In this document: piece by piece, positions 37,755 through 48,500 of the stretch
Layout of the letters: each line of letters begins with the position of its first letter
How positions within the stretch are numbered: position 1 is the stretch's first letter
NCBI GenBank assembly: GCA_021464415.1
Contig: CM038467.1
Span: forward strand, 28,699,248 to 28,763,247
Length of the DNA: 64,000 nt
Source: Lonicera japonica
Taxonomy: Eukaryota > Streptophyta > Magnoliopsida > Dipsacales > Caprifoliaceae
Direction of reading: 5' to 3'
Notes under the pieces: model-generated
Seen by the model: only the letters and a program-made list of their open reading frames with translations
Databases searched by the model: none
Told to the model about the DNA's origin: nothing
Translations under genes and position numbers: made by a program

Positions 37755-38545
37755 ATGATCATCTCACTTACTTCTAATTTAAATTTTTCAATGAAATTTG
37801 GAAGAGATGATCTATTCATAATATAGATCATCTCTACAAAATTCCAAAAAGTAATTTAACAATTTACCTCTCTAAATGACAATCCGTTCTTTTTGCTAAA
37901 GTGATAGAATCTCTCTTTATAACCTAAATATATATATTTCTTCCTCTTTTTAATAGGAATCTCTAGGCCAAAAAATATCCCAGCCTAGAGATTAACTCGG
38001 TTTTGATTTTTTTCAAAAAATAAGTGTGCTCTTATTATTCAAACATATATGTATGCACATCTCTGAAAATGTAATTGAGGGGTACTTTGGTCTTCTCAAT
38101 ATTTTTTCTTTTCCCAAAAATAAATAAGTAAATAAGTTGCTCAAATGGTAGCCAGGCTCAGGAATCACATTCCGATCTGTAAATTGTTACGGGTCAAAAC
38201 TTGTTACTCACAACTTGAACTCGAAAGTTTTAAAAACCAGAGACGGATTAGATTCAATTGGAGTTTCACATGAAAAGAGAAAAAAAAAAAAAAAAAAAGG
38301 GACCTGATTCCTGGTTCATGGTTGAAGATTTAATAATCTATATCTATATTTAAATCTAGAACTAGAACTAAAATTATGCTATAGAGAGGGATTCACTCTT
38401 TGACAAAAAGAAGGGATGATTATTTGGAGAGGTAATTAGATGAATTTTTTCATAAAATTTTGTAGAGATGATCTATATTATGAGTAGATCACCTCCACCA
38501 AATTTCATAAAAAAAATTCAATCTAGAAGTGGGTGAGATGATCAT
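37755..38545. mobile_element. Foldback-type element with ~170-bp inverted arms
   Basis: The left arm 37755-37925 begins atgatcatctcac. The right arm, about 38375-38545, ends gtgagatgatcat. Both arms contain a nested palindrome gatgatctat...atagatcatc, and an agagagg(g)att/aatctctctt word lies near the inner ends. The interior of roughly 450 bases has a long A run (38279-38298) and no ORF. A TSD could not be fixed because TA repeats flank both sides. Confidence 0.65.
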
Positions 38546-38964
38546 CAAATTTTAATGGCTAAAAATGTACATATATATATATATATATATATCAATTTTT
38601 CAAATGGGATATTGAAAAATAGGGCTTATTTAAAAAAGTTTTCTACAAAAGAATCAGGGAATAATATTTTTGTAAATTAAATGCCTATATTTGACTGAAC
38701 TCCAAAAGGAGTGCAAAGTTAACTTTGCATTAAATTTCTAAATTGTATTTTTTTTATGAAATCATGTAAAATTAAGTTTGCATTACATGTTTTTTAGCAT
38801 AGTATTATAAATATGTATTTAATTGACAGTACTTTAGAATAATTTTAACAAATTATATATTTAAAACTATTCTATATTATAAAACACTATCTTTGACCAA
38901 AATTTTCTCCAAAAAGTATAAGAATATAATGGTTAACAATACACATGTTACGGAGTGCATTAGT

Positions 38965-39534
38965 TCTATACTATTGAATGTGTTTTATACACACATCAAG
39001 ATGTCAAATCAAAGTTAAAATACTCACACCAATAATATACACACAATAAACCCTCACATACTAATAATTTTGTCTATATTAAAAATGTCATAACTTAAAA
39101 TAAAAAATTCAAAATTTAATATTTAAAATCTACTAATCAAGATCAATTAAACAAGATCAATCATGACTATATAATTATGCAAAAAAAACTATTATTATGT
39201 AACATTTAAGGACGTACGTTATGTGTTCGTACATTATTGGTCATCTAAATCTGTCATTTTTACGACGTACATTACGTAGTTGGATTATGATTAAAAGACT
39301 CTTTAAAAAATTAAAAATAAGTAGGTTCAATCCGGTATACTTTTAGTTTTTTCAGCATGAAATTATATTGAATTTACGTTTTAATTGTTTACAACGTTAG
39401 ATTAGATTAGACAATGGGCTCAAAATAGACTAATTTATTTTGTCGATTTAAATTCGTCACACGTTAATTTTTTTTATCATATTATCATATATTTTTTTTA
39501 TTTCATCGTGCCAGATGGCACAAATATACCCTAG
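38965..39534 (+). mobile_element. Probable short Helitron
   Basis: The 3' end is good: a perfect 6-bp hairpin gtgcca/tggcac at 39508-39521, then nine bases, then CTAG at 39531-39534 followed by a host T. The proposed 5' end, TCTATACTATTGAATG at 38965, resembles plant Helitron starts, but the base before it is T rather than the expected A. No Rep/helicase is encoded, so it would be non-autonomous. Confidence 0.55.
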
Positions 39535-39945
39535 TTATTAATAAAATGCATATAATAATTTTTTTAGAGTCATGCAAAATTAAGTTTGCACTCCTTACTC
39601 TCTAAAATATTACTATATATTTGTATTTATTTGACATTGTTTTAAAGTTTTATGAATAAAACATAAGAATATACTCGTTAAGAAATATAAACACACCATG
39701 CAAAACAAATTTGCATTAAACTTTTTGATTGCAAAGTTAAGTTTGCACAAAATACAATTTTGTACCATTCGGTCAAAACCCTTATTTTAAAACACAATTA
39801 ATAAACAAGCCCTTATTGTAGAATGATAATGATATTTAGGCTGTTATTTCTAAAAAACATTATTCGTTAGATTTTTTGCAAAAAACATTGTTACGCAAGA
39901 TATTTTATCTCATTTCCAGTTTTTCCTTTCAAAACACCTACTTTT

Positions 39946-40098
39946 AGGTTGAATTTTTCTATGAATTTTTGTGGAGGTGATCTACTCACTATATAGATCA
40001 TCCAACAAAATTTTCATAAAAAAAAATCAGCGATTTACCCTTTTAAAGGGTCATCTGTTCTTTTCGTTAAAGTTAGATAATCTCCCTTTATAGCCTAG
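39946..40098. repeat. Isolated third copy of the foldback arm
   Basis: Resembles 37775-37925 in the same orientation, including gaggtgatctact...atagatcatcc and the end tagataatctccctttatagcc. It is probably a solo or partial element of the same family. Confidence 0.6.
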
Positions 40099-40219
40099 CT
40101 CATATATATATATATATATATGTATACTATATATAGAAACATGAATAACGTAAGTGTTTTTCTCATTTTTTTGGAAGACAAATATGTCTCTTGATTTTAA
40201 ACAAAATATTTTAAGAACA

Positions 40220-40440
40220 TTAAATAAAACATTATAACTCCATATATTTTTATATTAGTATTTGTATTCCAAATAAATTTAAACTCTACTTCATTTGCCT
40301 AAAATAATTAAACAATGATTTAAAATTTATGTTAAATAAAATAATATAATTAACTACATATATTTTTTTTATTAGTATTAGTATTCCAAATAAATTAAAA
40401 CTATATTCTATTTGGCTAAAATAATTAAACAAGTTAGAGT
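40220..40440. repeat. Tandem duplication of about 115 bp
   Basis: Two consecutive copies share attccaaataaatt(t)aaact, tttg(c/g)ctaaaataattaaaca and an upstream attagtat(t)agtattcc-like stretch. The copies differ by a few substitutions. Confidence 0.75.
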
Positions 40441-40596
40441 TTGCATGTGTTAAATTAGGTTTTTTTTATAACTCTTTTCATATAACTTTATAACAAACTT
40501 CTAACGCTATTTAATAGATCGTATTAAGAATTACAAAACTTTTAGAATAAATTAGAATTTCGTTCTGAGCTCACCACAAAGGTATTCTTATTAAAC

Positions 40597-40624
40597 TCTA
40601 CTCTACTCTACTCTACTCTACTCG
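40597..40624. repeat. Pentanucleotide microsatellite (CTCTA)n
   Basis: About five to six uninterrupted copies of ctcta followed by ctcgatt, in TNL-2 intron 1. Confidence 0.85.
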
Positions 40625-40785
40625 ATTGCTTTTTACATAGTAAATATAGTTAGTATTAATTTATATATTCTAAAACTTTTATTTTTATTTTTAATCTTTA
40701 AAACAAAAAAATGAAAATATTATAGCTATAGCTCAGTAAAACATTCTTTTGTTTTTTTACCATTTTAATGTTTTTGCTATTATAT

Positions 40786-40915
40786 ATATAATCTATTATT
40801 TATATGAGTGTTATATTATTGTTTGGTATTGTGATAAAATATTCATGTTATATATTATTGGGCTATATAATATATTATTTATATGAGTGTTATATTATTA
40901 TTTGGTACCGTGCAT
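40786..40915. repeat. Tandem duplication of a TA-rich segment
   Basis: The segment tattatttatatgagtgtta followed by tattatt(g/a)tttggta occurs at about 40794 and again at about 40874. Confidence 0.7.
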
Positions 40916-41244
40916 AATAATCAACTTACGTTTAATAGAATTAGCTATCTAGCTACCAATTCTAAAAATTTATTAAAAATATATTGCTATCTTATATATT
41001 TAATCAAGAGTCTGCTTTGCCACCTATGTACTAAAAAAATTCAACACGATTTTTTTATCATGTATGTACAACATTTTTCTATAGTTGATCGATTCTATAT
41101 TTTTCTTATAATTATTAACTGAATTTTACGCTTGATGATATGCTTTTGTTTATTTGTTATTAGTTTTATTTCATACTATATATTCAATTTTTAGTATGTA
41201 TGTATTTATTAATAGACTTAATGACCTTTGTCAAGTACTAAAAT

Positions 41245-41273
41245 CACTTGCAATACACGTGCATAAAAACTAG
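41245..41273 (+). other. Helitron-like 3' terminus
   Basis: Cacttg and cacgtg form a one-mismatch hairpin at 41245-41261, followed by cataaaaa and CTAG ending at 41273, with a host T next. No credible matching 5' end was found, so the element's extent is unknown. It lies 130 bases upstream of the TNL-2 exon 2 acceptor. Confidence 0.45.
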
Positions 41274-44040
41274 TATTAATAAATAAATAAAATGAAGAAC
41301 AAAATAAACACATCTGAGCATATATATACACCCGGATTTGTGTATATATAGTAGACCCTAATCTTTCATGGTATTACTAATTATTTTCTTTTGAAATCAT
41401 AGGCATGAAGCAAAGTTCATCCAAGAAATTGTTAATGAGGTTGAACATAAGCTTAACCGCGCAATCTTATATGTTGGTCGCCATTTAGTTGGAATGCGTT
41501 CTCGAGCTGAGAAGATTATAGCATGGGTACAAAGTAACTCATCAAGTGTCAACATATTTGTTATATGTGGTATGGGTGGCATAGGAAAGACCACAATTGC
41601 AAAACTTGTTTTTAATTTGAACTTTCAAAAATTTGAGGGAAGTTGCTTTCTTGGTTCAGTTAAAGAGAAGTCTCAGCAACCTAGAGGCTTAGTTAATTTA
41701 CAAGCGCAACTTCTTTCAAGTATTCTGAAGGGGAAGAGAAAAAAAATTTCTGACATTAACGAAGGTATCATTAAGATCAATGAAGCAATGTACTATAAAA
41801 GGATTCTTGTTGTTATAGATGATGTTGATGAAGTGCATCAATTAGATGCATTACTTGGAACACGGGAGTTTTATCCAGGAAGTAAAATCATTATAACAAC
41901 GAGGGACACATCCTTGTTAAAGGCTCATGAAGTTCACATACTTCATAGAGTTCAAAAGTTAGACTTTAATGAATCATTAGAGCTTTTCTGTTGGCATGCC
42001 TTTGGAAAAGAACACCCTAATGAAGGTTATAGGGAACAATCGGTAAAGGCAATAACTCATTGTGGAGGTCTTCCATTGGCTCACAAAGTTTTGGGTTCTT
42101 CTTTAGCTGGAAAGAGTACAATATTGTGGGCAAGTACATTGGAGAAATTAGAAGCAATTCCTGAAACTAAAATTCTAAATGTACTGAAAATAAGCTTTGA
42201 ATCCTTGCAAGACGACCATGACAAAAGTTTATTCTTGCATATTGCTTGTTTCTTTGTAAGACACGACAAGGACGAAACAATTGGAATATTAACGGCATGT
42301 GATTTCTTCACACTATGTGGAATTCAAAATCTCATTGATAAATGCCTCATTTCAATAGATGGATCCAACTTGCTAAAAATGCATCAATTGCTTCAAGAGA
42401 TGGGACGGCAAATAGTTGACCAAGAATCACCAAAAGAGCCTGGGAGACGTAGTAGAGTGTGGCGTCCCAAGGATTCGTTTTTAGTTTTGAAAGAAAAAAA
42501 GGTGAGAAATATTCTTAATAATCAAATGAAACCCACCCACCCTCTCCCCCGGTTGATGTTTTCATGTTATGTAATGCTCTTTGTTTTTAATTCTTATGTT
42601 TTTCTTTATATGTGTTAGGGTACAGAAAGCATCGAAGTTCTCATGCTTGACATGAGAATGTACAAGGATGATGCTTCTAATGCCATTAAATGGAAACAAA
42701 AACTATATGACAAGTCTCAGGACACATTTTTTCCGTCAAATCAAGGAAATTCATTAAGAAGGCACTATTTCAACTTCCTCTCTTCGGAACCATCAAGTGA
42801 TGTAGGTCTTCAATTATGATGCATTTTTAAGGATGGACGGATTAAGACTCTTGAAACTCAATTATGCAAAACTAAGTGGACGTTGTGAGAAGTTTCCTAA
42901 AGGTTTAAGATGCTTGTGTTGGCATGGGTTTTCTTTGACATCTATACCTTTTGACTTGCCTTTGGAAAATCTCGTGTCTCTTGACATGAGTTACAGCAAA
43001 TTGGAATGTGTTTGGGCTAGAAACAAGGTATATTTATTAGCAACCAACTACATTTATCCTAGAGTTATATTCATTCCATCTTTTAAGCAATGGAAATTTT
43101 TCTTGGTATTAACAGGTTCTTTTGTCATTGAAGATCCTAAATCTTAGCCATTCTCAACGGCTTCTCAAAACACCTAACTTCAATGGACTCCCCAATCTTG
43201 AGATATTGATCCTTAACGGTTGTGTAAGCTTGTTCGAGGTTTGTGATAACATTGGAAACCTAGAAAGGCTTGCTTTACTGGATCTAAAAAATTGCAAAAG
43301 TTTAAGGAAGTTTCCAAACATTGGCAAGCTAAAACTTCTTCAAACATTAGTACTCCAAGGCTGCTCAAATATATGTGACTTTCCAATGGATTTGAAGAAT
43401 ATGGTGTCATTAAAAATGCTTAACATTAACGGAGTCACCACAAAACCATTGACCCCTACCCGCAGAGATGATGCCACACTATGACAAACATTGTTTCAGC
43501 CGTGGTTGTCAAAACCAATATTAAAAAACCCACAAGATCTATGTATTTCTTTGCCACGCTCTTTAGTAACCCTTAGTCTTCGAAATTGTAACCTATCAGA
43601 TGATGATTTTCCCTTGGATTTTAGTAACCTATCCGTGTTGCAAGATTTAGATTTGGGCGACAATCTTTTTCTTAGCCTGCCTCAATGCGTACGTAGTCTT
43701 GCGTAAGCTTTCATGTCTCAATTTAACTTCATGTAAAGAACTCATTTCGATTTCAGGCCTACCGAATGTAAAGGTATTTCAAGTGGATGACTGCAAATCA
43801 TTGGAAAGTATAACATATCAATCAGCCTTAACTATACCTGTCATTCATTCATATTGTTGTGGAAAACTAAGGAAGGTTGAAGGTATGTTCAAGTTGGAAC
43901 CCTTGGAAAAAGTTAACAAAGAAATACTTGATAATTTAAGCTTATGCGGCATGGAATTAATCGGAAACCTTACGTTGATCTTAGCATTTTGCAACACTTC
44001 ATGTAGCAGCAAAGTGGAGGACAATATCCGTCAGGTGCGC

Positions 44041-44058
44041 TCTCTCTTTCTCTCTATC

Positions 44059-44098
<40 letters not shown>

Positions 44099-44115
44099 AA
44101 TATATATATATATAT
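44041..44115. repeat. CT and TA microsatellites in TNL-2 intron 4
   Basis: A long ct run right after the exon 4 donor, followed by a ta run. TNL-1 intron 4 has a shorter related ga/ta-rich stretch at the same place (about 18648-18690), so the tract predates the duplication and has expanded here. Confidence 0.8.
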
Positions 44116-44853
44116 GTAAACAGAATTCTAGTGTATTTCCCAACTGAATAATCAATCCTTAAAATTAATTATGGTTAATCATGTGCATACAGGGATTATA
44201 TGAATTTGGTATATTCAGCACATTTCTTCGACGGGAAGAGATTCCAAGTTGGTGTGGTCTTAGAAATAATAGTAACAGTTCATCATCATCATCATCAGTA
44301 TCTTTTGTTGTACCTACACATCCTAATCTTAGGCTTAAAGGATTGAACGTGTACTCAGTGTATAAGTGTTCTGGGGTTAGCATATCTGGAGGTCGTCATC
44401 TATTATTTACTAAGATCAATAATAAGACCAAGGATCTCGAGTGGATATACCCTCCCATGGCTATAGCAATTCTAGAAAAGGAGAATGAAAAAGAAGAGTT
44501 GGTATGGTTAAGCCATTGGAAGTTTGGGCAATCAATTGGAAAGTGGTGATGAAATTGATGTTTTAGTAATTTCTGATGATGAGGGTTTAGAGGTGAAAGA
44601 GTTTGGTATCAAACTTGTATGGGGTGAAAAAGAAGAAAATGAAGAGATGAAAGCAAAAGCTGATCATCATGACAACAACACAAGAGGTGTCGTTGGTGGA
44701 GATTTGTCAGACTACCAGTTTATGAGCCCACGAGCCTTCTTCCTCTGCCATCATTTCTTACACCTCTGTTTTACGGAAACAGTGAGAAGAAAGAGATGGT
44801 TTCGTGAAGTATTCGGGGACCATGTAACATTTGAAGGTGTGTGGCTCTTATAA

Positions 44854-47089
44854 GTTTTCATTCCAACTTAACTTTCATAAAGAAGTCACTGACCTTTTAG
44901 CATTGTGGTAATGCTGGCTTCATTTCAAACTTCATTTCCCCCCCTTTTTCCATCTAATGCAAATACGTCGGTGAATATAAACCATACAATAATCGCAATT
45001 TTATTCTTTCGCATGTATTGAAATGAGGATACGACTTTTACTAATTGATTTGTATGCAGTTCTATTTTTTAGAGGTAAAAAATTGATTTGAACGTTGATA
45101 TTTTTGTGAAACTTGATCCTTCAAATCTGCAAAAAAGGAAACAATTATTGTTTTTGGTTTAATTGGAAAAAAATTGTTTTTGGTTTAATTAGAAAAAACC
45201 AATTCTAGCGTAAAGTTTAATTTTTTTGTCCTGTATTTTTGTAGATTTTGAGGATTGGATGTGGTCCAGGGACCGAGCCAAGATTTATTGATGGGGTGGA
45301 CTGAACTGATGCAAAATTGGATAACAATATTTTTGACATAGGGGTTTGTTTGATTTGCTCGAGTAAGTACATTTTACTTTTACGTAGGTTAAAGAGCTAG
45401 TAAAAAATGATTTTATCCTTTAGAAAAGGTCCTTTTTTGTTTGTCAACCTTGAAGCCTACTGGGTCCAGCCGCAGACCTAGGCCCTGGCAGTGGCACTCA
45501 TTCAATTCTCATACTTGTCTTTGTGAAGATTTAAATGGAAATGTTCAAAAGGGTTTTATGTAAGAGGCTACGGGGCACAATGGGTCCTTCAATCCTTCCA
45601 AAATTATAGTCAAAGGAAGAAAATCTTATGGTTCATTTTCAAACTAAAAACACTTTTTTCTTTCTTTTTAATACAAGCAGTGGATACAGTCACGTGGTTT
45701 GAAGAGGATATGGGTTGGAGGAGATTCAAACCTAGGCAGTTCAATCACTGGAGCTTAACTCCCAGTCTAAATAAGGACACTATTTTTGTTCGTCTAAGAT
45801 CACCTTCATTTTCTTATATGTATATATATATGTAAAAATGTATATAGGTGTGTTCATATACATAATACATATTTATACTTTTAATCGCCGCTGCTGCAAT
45901 CCGCCGGTCTTGTCGGATCTGGTGGCATTGTAGTTATGGTCGGTGAGCCCTAGCAACCACCATGAAGTTTTATACCTTTGACCTATACAGAAAAAGAAAA
46001 GTGTCCTTGTAATGCACAAAAATCAAAAAATGCTCTTGTATGCTGTGGCTAAAATAAATTGTGGAGAAAGTCTTTTGTGTAATATTTAAACTAAGGTGTT
46101 CCCTTGATGGAAATGATTCTAGAAGGAGCCCTTCTAATTCTTTTTCTTTTTTACGCTTAATTTTATTTGTTTTTACATAATTTCCCCTTTGGAGGCACCT
46201 CGATCTTTTCCCTTATTTGGGACATTAAGTTGCCTAGCTTAATGTTGAAGGGTTAATTTATCGTATTAATGTTCTTATTTGACTAACAAAATCAAAATAA
46301 ATTTTTTGAGCTATAAATCATTGGCCTCAATGCATATATTGTCTTTAGAATCCACTGATGCTATTGGTATTGTCAAGCCAAACAAACTGAGGATGCCATT
46401 TTCTTGTTGCTCTAAAGAACCACGCTTAAGCTCAAGTTGTTGAAAGTACAAGTATTATCACAAGTTGCCCAGATTCAAGCCCCGGCCACCTCTCCTTCTT
46501 AAACTACCTAGATCTATCCATTGCTTGTAGAAAAGGAAAAAAAAAAAACGAATCAGAGCCCAAGAGACTACAAATACTCAAGTCATATGGTTTTGAATTA
46601 GAGTCAAGGGACAATAAACATATCATTAATGTGAAAATTCTCCTTTTTCCTTTTTTTATTTAATTTCCCATCCAAGTTATATTCTGTGTTACGAATGATT
46701 AATTGACTTAACACAGTGCTAGAAGACTAAGAACCTACATTAATTGACTATTATAGTGTTTCGTATTCCAGCGATTTTCGTAAAAACTATTGTTGTGATA
46801 AATGTGGCAATGCGGTTTGATTAATTGAAATCATATTGTTTGTATCTATTTACGCAGGGCATATAAAGAGGAACTACATAAGAGAACAAGGACTAAAAAG
46901 CTTAAGTTTATGGTGGTTTTCAACCTAAAGACTATATATGCTTTTGTTTTGCTGGCAGATTGATTTTTGTATTTTATAGTTTTGAGGTGAATTTATTTGC
47001 TTATGGAATGTCATTTGTTCTTCGTATGATTTTTTGATTACATACATACAACACAAATGCATAAATGCAACATTGATAGCTAGCCTGCT
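44854..47089. other. AT-rich stretch downstream of TNL-2 without a gene
   Basis: I see no ORF, terminal repeats or conserved domain that I can support. The tandem tttttggtttaattggaaaaa/tttttggtttaattagaaaaa near 45149-45197 is a short local duplication. Confidence 0.5.
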
Positions 47090-47740
47090 TGTTTCTTTGC
47101 AACAAGTTATTCGGTCATTGGAGATCCTTAATCTCGATCAGTCATTCTCAAGAGCTTGCCAAAACACCCAAGTTATTAGGACTATCAATGATCTTAAGAA
47201 GGGATCCTCAAAGATTGTGTATTTAAGACTGTTTGATTGAAGTTTTTTAATTGGTAGGTCCAATCAACCTCCATTCTAGAAGACTGAAAAAATCTGAGTA
47301 AATTTCCAAACATTGGCACACTCAAATGTCTTGAAACATTAATATTTGGGGGTGGCCAAGTATGGGTGAGTTTCTTGCGTTTCATGCCGATGGGGTTGCC
47401 ATAAACCACTCATTGTCCAATGTTGCTGGATTGAGATCAAATTGTGGGATGCATTCCCTTGGCAATGACTGTCAAAATCAAGGAAACGTGTAGCAGGTTT
47501 TCGGGTTTCTTTACCACGCCCTGTGGTAAAATTAGGGTCTTGAAGATTGCAATTTGTCAAGTGATTCATTCACTGTGGATCTTTGTAACTCGGTCTTGTT
47601 AGAGCCTGCAGGAGTTAAATTTAAGCCGAAATACTCTTTGAAGCGTGCCAGATTGCATTGAAAGTCTTAGTTGACTGAAGAGTCTAAAATTAAATGATTG
47701 TACAAGAGTACAAGACTCCATTCTGTTCAAATAGCAAATG
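47090..47740 (+). pseudogene. Eroded LRR fragment of a third TNL gene
   Basis: From 47098, after an acceptor-like tttctttgcaacaag, the plus strand reads like the start of TNL exon 4 (SLEILNLDQSFSRACQNTQ). Further on come a KFPNIGTLK-like stretch (about 47305), a LEDCNLSSDSF-like stretch (about 47537) and a residual C-terminal LRR, in shifting frames with many stops. The order matches TNL-1/TNL-2 exon 4. No TIR or NB-ARC part was found nearby, so this is a partial relic. It is clearly older than the TNL-2 lesions. Confidence 0.75.
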
Positions 47741-48491
47741 TATGGGGATGACTATATATTTAAGAATATCACAGCAGCCTTTTGGTGTAAACATTTTGGT
47801 TTTCTTCCTTTTCTATTACATAATTCCATACAAAAAGAAACTACATTTGTCTATTACTTTTTTGTTCAACCACTTTATCTTGTTTCTGGTGCTAGATTAT
47901 TTTATAAGGATTTCAAGTGGTTGCTTTATATATACAAGCCCTTCTCTAGAATCTTTAAAGAGGAAAGTCCCCACTTCAGGATGAAAACTAGAATGTCCAA
48001 TTTGAGGGTTAAATAGATGATGAATAAGGACTCTTCTTTTGCTTGCCTACAAACTGCCCTTCATTTTTTCTCTTTGAAAAAAGGAATATATTTATCCACT
48101 GCCACCCCCATGCTGGACGGCCTTGTCGTCGGAGAAGATTCTGGATCTCTGGTAGTTTTTGAGACATATTGAACACCATATGTGAGAAAGAAACAACAAA
48201 GTTTGATAGCATGATTTAATAGGATTCAAACTCGCAAGCTCTAGGTTAGAAATACGATAAATTGTTATTGGGTGAATTCTTCATTCATTTAAAATTTTCA
48301 CTTCAACTGATATATACCGTGCATAGAAAGAGAGCATCCACACACATTGTGGGTACATGTTGGGTGTCTAGCATACAAAAAGCAATTAAGTGAACCTCCT
48401 ATTAGAATAAAAAATAATTTGCAAGTGTATATATAAAAGAATGCGATGTCACACGCCCGGTATCTAGTTTTTAATTATAAAATTGTTAGTT
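47741..48491. other. Intergenic stretch without a supportable gene
   Basis: The overlapping frames at 47694-47984 and 47738-48016 are hydrophobic and match nothing I recognise. The region around 48100-48160 is locally GC-richer but has no clear ORF. Confidence 0.4.
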
Positions 48492-48500
48492 ATGACTAAA

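Larger units (their letters stand above)
37558..41402 (+). other. Intron 1 of TNL-2 (3.8 kb), packed with repeats
   Basis: Donor GTAAGT at 37558 and acceptor AG at 41401-41402, at the same position and phase as in TNL-1. It contains a foldback element (37755-38545), a probable Helitron (38965-39534), a third copy of the foldback arm (39946-40098), two tandem duplications (40220-40440, 40786-40915), a TACTC repeat (about 40597-40624) and a further Helitron-like 3' end at 41273. Little of it aligns with the TNL-1 intron. Confidence 0.75.
37025..44853 (+). pseudogene. TNL-2: disabled TIR-NBS-LRR paralogue of TNL-1
   Basis: It has the same exon plan as TNL-1: 37025-37557 (TIR), 41403-42501 (NB-ARC), 42619-43027, 43116-44034 (LRR) and 44193-44853 (C-JID-like). 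Exons 1 and 2 have exactly the same lengths as in TNL-1 (533 and 1099 bases) and are open. The TIR keeps FLSFRGPDTRKTF and SKWCLNE. The NB-ARC keeps GMGGIGKTT, VVIDD, GGLPLAHKVL and MHQ. Lesions follow: a +1 shift at 42805-42808 with a stop at 42817-42819; TGA for a conserved Trp codon at 43482-43484; one extra base at 43701; and a +1 shift at 44526-44528. The most readable product is a TIR-NBS protein of about 610 aa. Truncated TN proteins can have functions, so transcription remains possible, but as a full receptor it is broken. Confidence 0.92.

Noticed and set aside
47694..48016. Two overlapping 92-96 codon frames
   Set aside because: Both are AT-rich and hydrophobic and lie just past a pseudogene relic. 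No homology or splice support.
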